This document shows, piece by piece, positions 6,894 through 14,685 of a stretch of 36,491 nucleotides of DNA. The DNA is from Actinomycetota bacterium (GTDB lineage Bacteria > Actinomycetota > Acidimicrobiia > Acidimicrobiales > Acidimicrobilacustridaceae). The DNA lies in assembly GCA_026393455.1 (NCBI GenBank), contig JAPLAE010000094.1, positions 1-36,491 on the forward strand. The letters run 5' to 3'. The notes under the pieces were generated by a model. That model saw only the letters and a list, made by a program, of their open reading frames with translations, was not told where the DNA came from and ran no database searches. The translations under genes and the position numbers were made by a program. How positions within the stretch are numbered: the stretch's first letter is position 1; every line of letters begins with the position of its first letter.

Positions 6894-7862
6894 ATGGAAC
6901 CGACATTGGTGATGGGCGGATCAACAAATGGCCTCGACGATGAGGATTGGTCCGGGCAGTCGGCCTATTTCGAATACACGAGAGCGGCGAACCCGATCGG
7001 TTCTGGTCGAATCCCTCCGGTCGCGATGGATCGATTCCCAGCATCGCAACATCAAGCAATTGCAACCGGCATCGTCCCCTTCGACCTCTCGGAACAAATG
7101 GCGATCAAGGAAGGTCCCGCTACATCGCCCGCGATGCTCGCTTCTTTCATTCGCATCGCCCCTGGCGATTCCGTCGACACTGCACCAGTTGCTACCTCTG
7201 AGCTCTATTACGTGATCTCGGGCAGTGGCGTTTCGACCGTTAACGGACGCGAACTCAACTGGGCAATGGGTGACTTCTTCGTCCTTCCCGCCAACTCAAC
7301 CAGCACACATCGAGCCAAGAACGACACGACGATGTACTGGGTGACTGACGAACCGCTACTGCGTCATCTCGGTGTCGCTCCGACGCACGCTCGCTTTGAA
7401 CCAACACGTTTCCCTGCTGAACGAGTGCGAGCGGAACTCGCCGACGTTGAATCCTCACCCCGCGCCACAGACCGCAATCGACTTTCGATACTTCTCAACA
7501 CCACGCCAAACGACATGACGCAGACGGTCACGCATGTTTTGTGGGCGATGTACGGATCACTTCCCGTTGACGCCGTGCAACGACCACATCGCCATCAATC
7601 AGTTGCTCTTGACCTTGTCGGATCATGCGCTCCCGGCTGTTACACGCTCGTCGGGCGCTCAGTCGATGAAAACGGAGACATCGTTGATCCCCTCCGAGTC
7701 GACTGGGAACCCCATTCTGCCTTCGTGACCCCGCCAGGCATGTGGCACGCACACTTCAACGAATCAGGCGAGCAGGCTTGGATCATTCCAATTCAAGATG
7801 CCGGCTTGCAGACCTATTTGCGCTCGCTCGACATTCGCTTTGCCCCGCAGTCGCGTAAATAA
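6894..7862 (+). CDS. Bicupin protein (gentisate-dioxygenase-like)
   Basis: 322 residues from ATG 6894; a GTG 27 bases upstream is an alternative. Two cupin barrels are visible. The first (about 80-150, ELYYVISGSGVSTVNGRE and GDFFVLPANSTSTHRA) lacks the HxH pair of a metal site. The second (about 215-300) has P-H232-R-H234-Q and W-H285-A-H287 with PPGMWHAHFN, a plausible iron site. Bicupins of this type include gentisate and 1-hydroxy-2-naphthoate ring-cleaving dioxygenases, where the metal is usually in the N-terminal barrel, so a ring-cleavage role is uncertain. It is the only plus-strand gene inside the galU-to-sepX block, between the convergent moaA and divergent moaC, and looks like an insertion into a conserved neighbourhood. 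No link to molybdopterin synthesis is evident. Confidence 0.8.
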   Translation: MEPTLVMGGSTNGLDDEDWSGQSAYFEYTRAANPIGSGRIPPVAMDRFPASQHQAIATGIVPFDLSEQMAIKEGPATSPAMLASFIRIAPGDSVDTAPVATSELYYVISGSGVSTVNGRELNWAMGDFFVLPANSTSTHRAKNDTTMYWVTDEPLLRHLGVAPTHARFEPTRFPAERVRAELADVESSPRATDRNRLSILLNTTPNDMTQTVTHVLWAMYGSLPVDAVQRPHRHQSVALDLVGSCAPGCYTLVGRSVDENGDIVDPLRVDWEPHSAFVTPPGMWHAHFNESGEQAWIIPIQDAGLQTYLRSLDIRFAPQSRK

Positions 7863-7879
7863 ACAACGGGCAACGGGTA

Positions 7880-8875
7880 CTACCCGCCGATTTGGCTCAT
7901 TGATCGAGACGGGCGAATGAAGTGCACCTGGTTGATCTGATGGCCCGCCCACTTCTCGCCGACCTCAGCAGTTATCGCAGCAGCAAGGTCGTCGTCAGTC
8001 GCACCGCCCCGAAGAAGCGAGCGAAGGTCAAGTTCTCGGGTAGCGAATAGGCAATGTCGAAGCATTCCATCGGCAGTGAGACGAACACGGTCACAGGACT
8101 CGCAGAATGCTTCGGTCACACTCGGGATTACACCGAACTCCCCACCACCGTCGACATAGCGCCAACGCGCTGCGGGATCGCTTTCTCGTTCAGCGACAAC
8201 TTCAAGTTCGAACACCTCACCAATCGCCGCGACGATTTCTGCTTTGGTGACGACCTGCTCATTGGTCCACTCCCCTTGCGCATCAAGGGGCATGAACTCG
8301 ATAAATCGAACTGTCACTCCGCGCTCGCGACCGAACCGCGCAAAATCTACGATTTCATCGTCGTTGACGCCTCGCATCACCACGCAGTTGATTTTGACTG
8401 GAGACAAACCTGCCTCAGTTGCTGCATCGATACCGTCAAGCACCTTGTCGAGTTCATCGCGACGCGTGATCTGCTCGAACCGATCACGTTTCAGGGAGTC
8501 GAGCGAAATGTTGATTCGTTGCAGTCCTGCGGCTTCAAGCGCCGGAGCAAGGTGCGGCAGGCTTGTTCCATTCGTAGTGAGCGACAGATTGGCGCCGAGG
8601 CCTGAAAGCTGCTCGATCAGAACCGGAAGGTTTGCACGAACCGTTGGCTCGCCCCCGGTGAGGCGGATGCCATCAAACCCGAACCGTTCGACACAGACGC
8701 GCGCCACGCGAGCGAGTTCTTCGTAGGTAAGGAGATCGTCGCGGGCCATCCAGTCGAGACCTTCGGCCGGCATGCAGTAGGTACAGCGAAAATTGCAACG
8801 ATCGGTGACAGAGATACGAAGGTCGCGATGAACGCGACCAAAGCCGTCAACAAGAGGGGTGTGTTCGGCGGCCAT
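7880..8875 (-). CDS. moaA: GTP 3',8-cyclase
   Basis: 331 residues, full length. MoaA is a radical-SAM enzyme that rearranges GTP in the first step of molybdenum cofactor synthesis. The N-terminal [4Fe-4S] site is C27-NFR-C31-TY-C34, followed by LTGGEP. The C-terminal substrate cluster is FCESC...CLF. The protein ends in SQIGG, the conserved double glycine that reaches into the active site. The ATG at 8875 is 9 bases after the moeA stop, so it belongs to the galU-moeA-moaA transcript. It converges on the bicupin gene 17 bases away. Confidence 0.98.
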   Translation of the reverse strand: MAAEHTPLVDGFGRVHRDLRISVTDRCNFRCTYCMPAEGLDWMARDDLLTYEELARVARVCVERFGFDGIRLTGGEPTVRANLPVLIEQLSGLGANLSLTTNGTSLPHLAPALEAAGLQRINISLDSLKRDRFEQITRRDELDKVLDGIDAATEAGLSPVKINCVVMRGVNDDEIVDFARFGRERGVTVRFIEFMPLDAQGEWTNEQVVTKAEIVAAIGEVFELEVVAERESDPAARWRYVDGGGEFGVIPSVTEAFCESCDRVRLTADGMLRHCLFATRELDLRSLLRGGATDDDLAAAITAEVGEKWAGHQINQVHFIRPSRSMSQIGG

Positions 8876-8884
8876 GGATGCAGG

Positions 8885-10117
8885 TTACGGGCGAAGAAGC
8901 CGGACCCGCACGGTGGCGCCCGCTTCGAGAGTGGGGCCGTCTGGAAGTTCGGCTAATCCGTTCGCCGCTGCCATGGCTGCCATCTGATGAGATCCCTGTG
9001 CTCCGGCCGATCGGACACGATAGGTCGATGTTTCCATGTCCCATCCACACACCACTCGAGCGAAGTGAATCTTTCCGTCAGGCCGACGTTTCATTGGCGC
9101 ATCAAGCACCCCCGAGACGATCCCGGTGTCAAGGTTTTCATCGGCAAAGCCCGACATCTTCCGAAGGCCTGGCCGACAGAAGAGCTCGTAACTCACCATC
9201 GAAGACACCGGATTTCCCGGGAGTCCGAAAACCGGAACGGCGGTTCCATCGCTGCGAGCAATCGTTCCGAACGCCAACGGTTTTGCCGGCTTGATTGCGA
9301 TCTGCATCCAGCGCATCTCGCCAATTCGTTCGAGCACAACTTTCACAAAGTCGAAGTCGCCCATGCTCACTCCGCCTGTGGTGACGATGGCATCGCAAGA
9401 CTCCGCACCCAAAAGCATCGCCGCTTCGATGACTTCTTCATCGTCCTGAGCGAGCCCGAGGTCAATTGTTTCGAACCCATGCGACTCAAGAAGTTTGCGC
9501 AATGTCAGACGATTGGAATCGCGGATCTGCCCCGGAGCAAGGTCTGACCCATCGTCGACAAGTTCATCACCGGTTGAAATCACGCCAACTCGTGGCCGAC
9601 GCACAACCTCGATTTCAGTAACCCCGATCGTAGCGAGCACCCCAAGGTGCGCCGCAGTGAGTTCTGTTCCGAAACCAATCACCGGATCTCCGGGATTGAC
9701 GTCATCGCCAGCGGGTCGGATGTGTTGACCCACAGTTGACGTTGCTGTCACAACGACCGTGTCGCCCGTTGGAGAACCTTCCGTGTCTTCCACCATCACG
9801 ATCGAGTCAGCGCCTGGAGGGACGGGAGCCCCGGTCATGATTCGTACCGCACAACCGGGAGCAACCGGCGAATCGGCTCCCGACATCCCTGCACGCACGG
9901 TGCCCGTTACTCGCAACGTCGTCGGTAGTGACTCTGTGTCAGCGGCAAGAACCGCGTAACCATCAACAGCAGTATTCGCGAATGGCGGCACCTGTTCGGC
10001 AGCGACGACCTCTTGTGCCGTAACAGATCCAAGCGCTTCGTTTAGGCCCAACAATTCGGTTGCGTTTCGCGCACATCCGGCCAGCACGAACGCTCGGGCT
10101 TCGCTGAACGTGATCAC
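8885..10117 (-). CDS. moeA: Molybdopterin molybdenumtransferase / Glp-type MoeA
   Basis: 410 residues, GTG start overlapping the galU stop as GTGA. MoeA inserts molybdate into adenylated molybdopterin. Family motifs are intact: PPFANTAVDGYA, IMTGAPVPPGADSIVMVED, VGVISTGDEL, IRDSN, TTGGVSMGDFDFVK, KPAKPLAFG, GLPGNPVSS and GSHQM. In actinobacteria the MoeA homologue between galU and a three-span membrane protein is Glp, which in Corynebacterium binds FtsZ and the receptor GlpR. The same neighbourhood here supports such a role. The adjacent moaA and moaC and intact catalytic motifs equally support molybdopterin work; one protein may do both. Cytoplasmic. Confidence 0.95.
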   Translation of the reverse strand: MITFSEARAFVLAGCARNATELLGLNEALGSVTAQEVVAAEQVPPFANTAVDGYAVLAADTESLPTTLRVTGTVRAGMSGADSPVAPGCAVRIMTGAPVPPGADSIVMVEDTEGSPTGDTVVVTATSTVGQHIRPAGDDVNPGDPVIGFGTELTAAHLGVLATIGVTEIEVVRRPRVGVISTGDELVDDGSDLAPGQIRDSNRLTLRKLLESHGFETIDLGLAQDDEEVIEAAMLLGAESCDAIVTTGGVSMGDFDFVKVVLERIGEMRWMQIAIKPAKPLAFGTIARSDGTAVPVFGLPGNPVSSMVSYELFCRPGLRKMSGFADENLDTGIVSGVLDAPMKRRPDGKIHFARVVCGWDMETSTYRVRSAGAQGSHQMAAMAAANGLAELPDGPTLEAGATVRVRLLRP

Positions 10118-10992
10118 CGAAGACGCTTATCGACCAGATCGATAAGGAAGGCTCGGAATTCAGGCCCGAGGTCCTCGCGATCAATTGCCAGTTCCACTGT
10201 TGCTCGCAAATAATCCTGCTTGTTGCCAATGTCGAAACGTCCGTGGCTGAAGATCCATCCAAAGACATCGTGATCGGCAAGGAGGAATGCTATTCCGTCT
10301 GTCAACTGGATCTCTCCGCCGACACCTGGCGAGACGCGATCAAGTGCATCAAAAATCTCAGGCGTAAAGACGTAACGACCCATCGCAGCAAGGTTCGACG
10401 GAGCATCGTTCGCCGAAGGTTTCTCAACGATTCCGCGTAGACGTACAAGTTGGTCGGAAATGATCTCAGGATCGATTGATCCATAATTCGAAATTTGATC
10501 AGACGACACTTCCGAAACGGCGATAACTGCGGCGTCGCGTTCGTCGTGGACAGCAATCATGTCGGTAAGAACTGTCGACCGTTCGTCCATGATGTCGTCG
10601 CCAAGCATCACGACAAACGGGTTGTCGCCGACGTGCTTACGCGCAATCGAGACGGCGTGACCGAGACCGAGTGGCTCGCCCTGACGAACGAAATGAATCT
10701 CCGCGAGTTCCGCAATGCTTCGTACTTCCGCCAGCGCTTCGTCTTTCCCTCGTTCAGCGAGAAAATGTTCGAGTTCAACATTTCGATCGAAATGATCCTC
10801 GAGTGAGCGTTTCCCACGCCCAGAAATGATCAGGATGTCGTCGATCCCAGCGCGGACCGCTTCTTCAACCACGTATTGAATGGCCGGCTTATCGACCAGG
10901 GGCAGCATTTCCTTCGGCTGCGCTTTCGTCGCCGGAAGAAAGCGAGTACCTAGACCGGCGGCGGGGATTACAGCTTTCGTAACTCGGGACAC
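10114..10992 (-). CDS. galU: UTP-glucose-1-phosphate uridylyltransferase
   Basis: 292 residues. It makes UDP-glucose from UTP and glucose-1-phosphate for envelope polysaccharides and glycolipids. The start MSRVTKAVIPAAGLGTRFLP carries the nucleotide-binding GxGTRF loop, followed by ATKAQPKEMLPLVDKP, VMLGDD and the GIVEKP block. The frame is open far upstream, but GTG at 10992 is chosen because GAGGAG lies 5 bases before it and the protein then begins as the family does. The stop overlaps moeA by 4 bases (GTGA). It is divergent from the FmdB-like gene, as in mycobacteria. Confidence 0.97.
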   Translation of the reverse strand: MSRVTKAVIPAAGLGTRFLPATKAQPKEMLPLVDKPAIQYVVEEAVRAGIDDILIISGRGKRSLEDHFDRNVELEHFLAERGKDEALAEVRSIAELAEIHFVRQGEPLGLGHAVSIARKHVGDNPFVVMLGDDIMDERSTVLTDMIAVHDERDAAVIAVSEVSSDQISNYGSIDPEIISDQLVRLRGIVEKPSANDAPSNLAAMGRYVFTPEIFDALDRVSPGVGGEIQLTDGIAFLLADHDVFGWIFSHGRFDIGNKQDYLRATVELAIDREDLGPEFRAFLIDLVDKRLR

Positions 10993-11184
10993 GACAACTC
11001 CTCGTCCGACCGGGACCTGCTTGGACGTGGGCGCCATCGTAGAAGCACCAGCAGCCGTCCTCGATGCAGAGCCCACAATCCCGCCTGCAGGGCCGATCGA
11101 CTGGCTCGCTATGCTGGCAGTCGCAACCAGCGAGTGCCAGCGACTGGTCCCCTCCCCCCTCCTCGGCCCTGCCGGAGACTCCTC
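10993..11184. promoter_or_regulatory. Divergent promoter region, galU / zinc-ribbon gene
   Basis: 192 bases without a gene. Minus-strand TACGAT at 11036-11041 could drive galU with a leader near 38 bases. Plus-strand TATGCT at 11110-11115 could drive the zinc-ribbon gene with a leader near 63 bases. Neither has a good -35. No riboswitch-like structure was recognised. Confidence 0.35.
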
Positions 11185-11517
11185 ATGCCTACTTATGACT
11201 ACCAATGCAAAGACTGCGGCCATGCCTTCGAGGCCCAGCAGGCGTTCACCGACGACGCTCTTACTGAATGCCCTTCATGTGGTGGAGCGTTGAAGAAGAA
11301 GTTCGGATCGGTGGGCATCGCCTTTAAAGGCACCGGTTTCTACAAGAACGACGCCAGAGGATCATCAGGGTCATCGACACCGTCGACATCTCCGAGTTCC
11401 ACCACACCATCGACTGGCTCCGATTCTTCAAAGAGTTCAGATTCGAGTTCCAGTCCCGCGAGCACTACTTCGAGTTCTTCGGACTCCGGTTCGAAGTCGA
11501 CGCCAAGCGCGTCGTAA
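11185..11517 (+). CDS. FmdB-family zinc ribbon protein (Ruc/Rv0991c-like)
   Basis: 110 residues from ATG 11185 (GGAG 7 bases upstream). The N-terminal 55 residues form an FmdB-type zinc ribbon: MPTYDYQCKDCGH, then AFTDDALTECPSCGG, giving two CxxC pairs, then KKKFGSVGIAFKGTGFYKND. The remaining half is a Ser/Thr/Pro low-complexity tail, predicted to be disordered. The layout and wording resemble mycobacterial Rv0991c (Ruc), a redox-switched chaperone whose zinc cysteines are oxidised under stress; that gene also lies divergent from galU. Function as a chaperone is inferred from resemblance and location. Many FmdB proteins have no known role. Confidence 0.85.
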   Translation: MPTYDYQCKDCGHAFEAQQAFTDDALTECPSCGGALKKKFGSVGIAFKGTGFYKNDARGSSGSSTPSTSPSSTTPSTGSDSSKSSDSSSSPASTTSSSSDSGSKSTPSAS

Positions 11518-11560
11518 CCGAGGGGGTCGCTCGGACCTTCCTTTTCGACAGCACACTCTC

Positions 11561-11566
11561 TAGCGT
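11561..11566 (+). promoter_or_regulatory. Possible -10 for the SAF-domain gene
   Basis: TAGCGT, predicting a transcript start near 11573 and a 35-base leader with GTGGAG before the GTG at 11608. It argues against the in-frame TTG at 11569 as the start. Confidence 0.35.
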
Positions 11567-11607
11567 CATTGCATTCCCCCACCGGTCGCATCGTCCGTGG
11601 AGTCGCA

Positions 11608-12252
11608 GTGCGTAATTCCCACATCGAAGATCCACCATGGGAAAAGTTTCGCCATTCCCTTCACCGAACCCGCACGCGTTGGCTGGTTACAACCTGCGTT
11701 GCGCTTTTATCGTTGTGGTGGACAATGACAATGGTGCAGAACGCCCACCGCGATTCCTCAGCATGGGGCCAGCGAAAAACCGTTCCAGTCGCCGTGAACG
11801 ATCTTGAACCAGGGCACATCATAACGAACGACGACATCAAGTTTGCGCTGCGCCCGACGATCATGCTTCCCGGCGATGTCTCTGACTCTCCCGTCGGGCG
11901 CTCTGTCATTCGCTCAATCGCACGAGATGAAATAGTGATCGACCGCCGCCTCGCTGGTGGAGGCATGTCCGGCCCAGCAGCCCTCCTTGGCGACAATTCG
12001 GTCGCGTTCGCGATTCCTATTGATGCAGGCACCCCAGTCGTAAAACTTGGCGACTACGTCACGCTTTTTGCTCCCTCAGACGTCACAACGACAGCGACAC
12101 GGGGAACTGGGCCTTCTGCACGCGTCGCCGATCGTGCTGTTGTTGTCTCAGTAAATGACAAATCGCTCATGGTCGGGGTTGATGCCCGAGATGCTTCAAG
12201 CGTCGCCCGGGCACTACTTAGCGCCAGTGTGATCCTCGCAGTAACGAACTAG
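11608..12252 (+). CDS. SAF-domain membrane-anchored protein
   Basis: 214 residues from GTG 11608. A single span lies at about 24-43 (WLVTTCVALLSLWWTMTMV), after a basic cytoplasmic N-terminus, which points to a signal-anchored protein facing out. Residues about 55-120 form a SAF domain (TVPVAVNDLEPGHIITNDDIKFALRP, PVGRSVIRSIARDEIVIDRRLA), the fold shared by CpaB/RcpC pilus-assembly proteins and FlgA. The rest resembles the following beta domain of CpaB. No pilus genes are nearby, and actinobacteria often carry a lone gene of this type beside the FmdB-like gene. GTGGAG 5 bases upstream supports the chosen start. The role is unknown. Confidence 0.8.
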   Translation: MRNSHIEDPPWEKFRHSLHRTRTRWLVTTCVALLSLWWTMTMVQNAHRDSSAWGQRKTVPVAVNDLEPGHIITNDDIKFALRPTIMLPGDVSDSPVGRSVIRSIARDEIVIDRRLAGGGMSGPAALLGDNSVAFAIPIDAGTPVVKLGDYVTLFAPSDVTTTATRGTGPSARVADRAVVVSVNDKSLMVGVDARDASSVARALLSASVILAVTN

Positions 12253-12282
12253 CCCTTCACTGATCTCTAACTTCCAGCGAGG

Positions 12283-12288
12283 TAACGT
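12283..12288 (+). promoter_or_regulatory. Probable -10 of leaderless uppP promoter
   Basis: TAACGT, then CGAAAG (6 bases), then GTG at 12295. The spacing equals that before moaC and ilvD, so it supports the upstream GTG start. Confidence 0.45.
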
Positions 12289-12294
12289 CGAAAG

Positions 12295-13308
12295 GTGCCT
12301 CATACAAAGACGATCGAACCAAAGCGACGCGCGCATCATCTCTTTAGCGCGCTGCTCATTTCTTTTTTCGCTTTTGGCATCTTCCACACTTTTATTGGAG
12401 CACCAAAAGTAAATGCGGCGACCACTGAACTTGCGGCATCAACACAATTAACGCCCGAAGAACAATCCGCCGCAAAAAACCAAATGAGCACATGGAAAGC
12501 CATGGTTCTCGGAGCGGTTGAGGGTGTTACTGAATACCTGCCGATCAGTTCCACCGGACATCTGGTTGTTACTCAGCGGATTCTCGGCATCGGCGATACC
12601 GATGCAACAAAAGATGCCGCCGATAGTTATGCAATCGCTATCCAGTTCGGGGCAATTCTTGCGGTGCTTGTCCTGTACCGAAAGCGCATTGAATCAATTA
12701 TCCGGGGCCTTTTTGGTCGAGATACTGACGGCCGCAATCTTCTCGTGTCACTCGTGATTGCATTTATCCCTGCGGTGGTTATCGGCGTTGCGATTGAGAA
12801 GCCGATCAAAAGCGATTTACTCAACGTTGGTCCCGTCGTTGGCGCGTGGATTGTCGGTGGCCTCCTCATTCTCTTTCTTGCACCCAAGATCAAGGCCGAC
12901 CGACCGGGCATGTCGATCACCCACATACGGCCCAAGCAAGCGCTCATCATCGGCTGTGCCCAAGTGCTTGCTATGTGGCCGGGCACAAGCCGAAGCCTTG
13001 TCACCATTCTTGCTGCGCTTGCCGTTGGCACCACGCTCGCCGCAGCAGTCGAATTCAGTTTTCTTCTAGGCCTCATGACCCTCGGTGCAGCCACCCTTTA
13101 CGAAACCACCAAGAACGGCTCGACCGTCATCGACGCGTACGGCTGGTTCAATCCACTCGTTGGATTGGTGTTCGCGTTCATCTTCGCCGCACTCGCCGTG
13201 AAGTGGATGGTGTCGTGGCTACAAACTCGCAGCCTCGCCGTCTTCGGCTGGGAACGTCTCGTTGTTGCTGCCGCCAGCATCGGTCTGATGATCGCCGGAA
13301 CGATCTAA
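12295..13308 (+). CDS. uppP: Undecaprenyl-diphosphate phosphatase with N-terminal extension
   Basis: 337 residues from GTG 12295. UppP (BacA) recycles undecaprenyl pyrophosphate, the lipid carrier of peptidoglycan and other envelope polymers, on the outer face of the membrane. Signature motifs are EGVTEYLPISSTGHL (76-90), with the catalytic Glu, and PGTSRS with the catalytic Arg; seven to eight spans follow. The usual family start corresponds to about Met64 here (ATG 12484). The additional 63 residues contain a basic start, a hydrophobic stretch (about 16-35) and NAA, like a signal peptide with a cleavage site, then a polar linker. No Shine-Dalgarno sequence precedes ATG 12484, while GTG 12295 follows a -10 at leaderless spacing, so the extension is likely real. 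Its stop is 9 bases from that of the convergent tldE. Confidence 0.93.
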   Translation: MPHTKTIEPKRRAHHLFSALLISFFAFGIFHTFIGAPKVNAATTELAASTQLTPEEQSAAKNQMSTWKAMVLGAVEGVTEYLPISSTGHLVVTQRILGIGDTDATKDAADSYAIAIQFGAILAVLVLYRKRIESIIRGLFGRDTDGRNLLVSLVIAFIPAVVIGVAIEKPIKSDLLNVGPVVGAWIVGGLLILFLAPKIKADRPGMSITHIRPKQALIIGCAQVLAMWPGTSRSLVTILAALAVGTTLAAAVEFSFLLGLMTLGAATLYETTKNGSTVIDAYGWFNPLVGLVFAFIFAALAVKWMVSWLQTRSLAVFGWERLVVAAASIGLMIAGTI

Positions 13309-13317
13309 CGCTTCCGC

Positions 13318-14685
13318 TCAGGACCCACCAAGCGAGAGATCGGCAATCACAATTGTCGGGCAACCGGTTCCACCGGGAAGCCATTCGACATCATCGCCAA
13401 TGGCAACAATGTCGAGCAGCATCCGCTGCAATGTTGAAGCAATCGTGACTTCGCGCACTGGTTCCGCCAATTGTCCGTTGCGGACCATGAGACCTTCGAT
13501 ACCAACGGAGATGTCACCGCTCACGAGGTTCACGCCCGAATGCAGTCCCGTCATCGATTGCAAGTACACGCCTGTGTCGATGTCCGCGAGTAGCGAATCG
13601 AATGAACCGGCACCGGGGGCTACTGCCAATGCTTGACAGCCGACTGAGGGGGTCGACGAAACGCCCCGGACCGCTGAACCCGTGCTTGGTCTCCCGGCGC
13701 GCCGACCCGATGCACTGTCATAGAGAAATCCCTGAAGAACGCCATCGACAACGAGTTGATTTCGGCGACAGGCCAACCCTTCGCCATCGAACATGTCGGC
13801 GGCATACGAACGATGATCGGTCGGATCGTCGATAAGCGTGAGCTTCGGCGAGGCGATGGCCTCACCCACACGATCGCCGAATGGCGAGCGACCTTTCAGC
13901 ACGCGTTCACCAGTAAGCGTCGAACCGAGTAAGCCCGCGATCGTCGCGGCCATTCGGGGTTCAAGAATGATTGTCACGCGCTGGGACGGAACTGGCTTTG
14001 CTCCGAACAGTCTTGTGGCCCGCAACACCGCATCGTCGGCAGCTTCGGCGAGGTCAAGGTCATCGGGACGGAAACCAACCGTTGAACCTCCGCCGGTATA
14101 TGTCTCGTCCCCATCTTCGGCGAGTGCCAATGCGCTCATCGAACACCACGCCCCACGTCCGGCACCTGTGATTCCGGTGCTTGTCGCAACGGCAAAACGC
14201 GATGTGGAATCAGAAAAAGTTGCGACACGAACACCGGTGATTCGTGGGTCACCAGCGCGGACCATCCGCTCAAGTTCAATCGCGAGATCAATCTTTCGAG
14301 AGGCGGACATCGAACCGACAGACGGATCGAACGCATCGAACGGAACCGGGACGATTCCATCGGGTTCGGCGAGACCAACCCATTCATCGGGCTCCGCAAA
14401 TGTTGCATTATCTCGGGCCTCGGCCAGGGCTTCTTCGATGGCATCGGTCTCGAGCGTGCCCGCCCACGCAAACCCCTGTCGGTGATCACTGACAACGCGG
14501 ACACCAATACCTGCACTCATGGCCGAGGTGAACGATTCGACTTCACCGCCGTGTGCGCGCACCGTTGTGTAAGAAGATCGCGCCACAAACGCTTCAACTT
14601 GCTCACCGACGTTGGCCTTCTCGGCCACCGACTGGGCGAGCGCGAGGAGACCGGCAGATTCTTGATCGGGCGGTTCGAAACTCAC
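13318..14685 (-). CDS. TldE/PmbA-family protein, second copy
   Basis: 455 residues, GTG start overlapping the stop of the upstream tldE by 4 bases (GTGA). TldE is the non-metallo subunit of the TldD-TldE protease, which trims peptides such as microcin B17 and helps degrade CcdA in E. coli. It has the two-domain layout: an N-terminal region with AHGGEVESFTSAMSAGIGVRVV and a C-terminal beta domain with LIDDPTD, DGEGLACRRN, SGDISVGIEGLMVRNGQ and EPVREVTIASTLQRML. It has no HExxxH, as expected for TldE. By eye it aligns along its whole length with the neighbouring tldE, indicating a tandem duplication followed by divergence. A distinct substrate or alternative pairing with TldD is inferred. Confidence 0.92.
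   Translation of the reverse strand: MSFEPPDQESAGLLALAQSVAEKANVGEQVEAFVARSSYTTVRAHGGEVESFTSAMSAGIGVRVVSDHRQGFAWAGTLETDAIEEALAEARDNATFAEPDEWVGLAEPDGIVPVPFDAFDPSVGSMSASRKIDLAIELERMVRAGDPRITGVRVATFSDSTSRFAVATSTGITGAGRGAWCSMSALALAEDGDETYTGGGSTVGFRPDDLDLAEAADDAVLRATRLFGAKPVPSQRVTIILEPRMAATIAGLLGSTLTGERVLKGRSPFGDRVGEAIASPKLTLIDDPTDHRSYAADMFDGEGLACRRNQLVVDGVLQGFLYDSASGRRAGRPSTGSAVRGVSSTPSVGCQALAVAPGAGSFDSLLADIDTGVYLQSMTGLHSGVNLVSGDISVGIEGLMVRNGQLAEPVREVTIASTLQRMLLDIVAIGDDVEWLPGGTGCPTIVIADLSLGGS

Noticed and set aside
11341-11514. Ser/Thr-rich repeat tract in the zinc-ribbon gene
   Set aside because: Low complexity at protein level, but no regular DNA repeat unit.
13838-14485. 215-codon plus-strand frame opposite the second tldE
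   Set aside because: Ser/Arg/Ala-rich shadow of a conserved gene with no motif or ribosome site.
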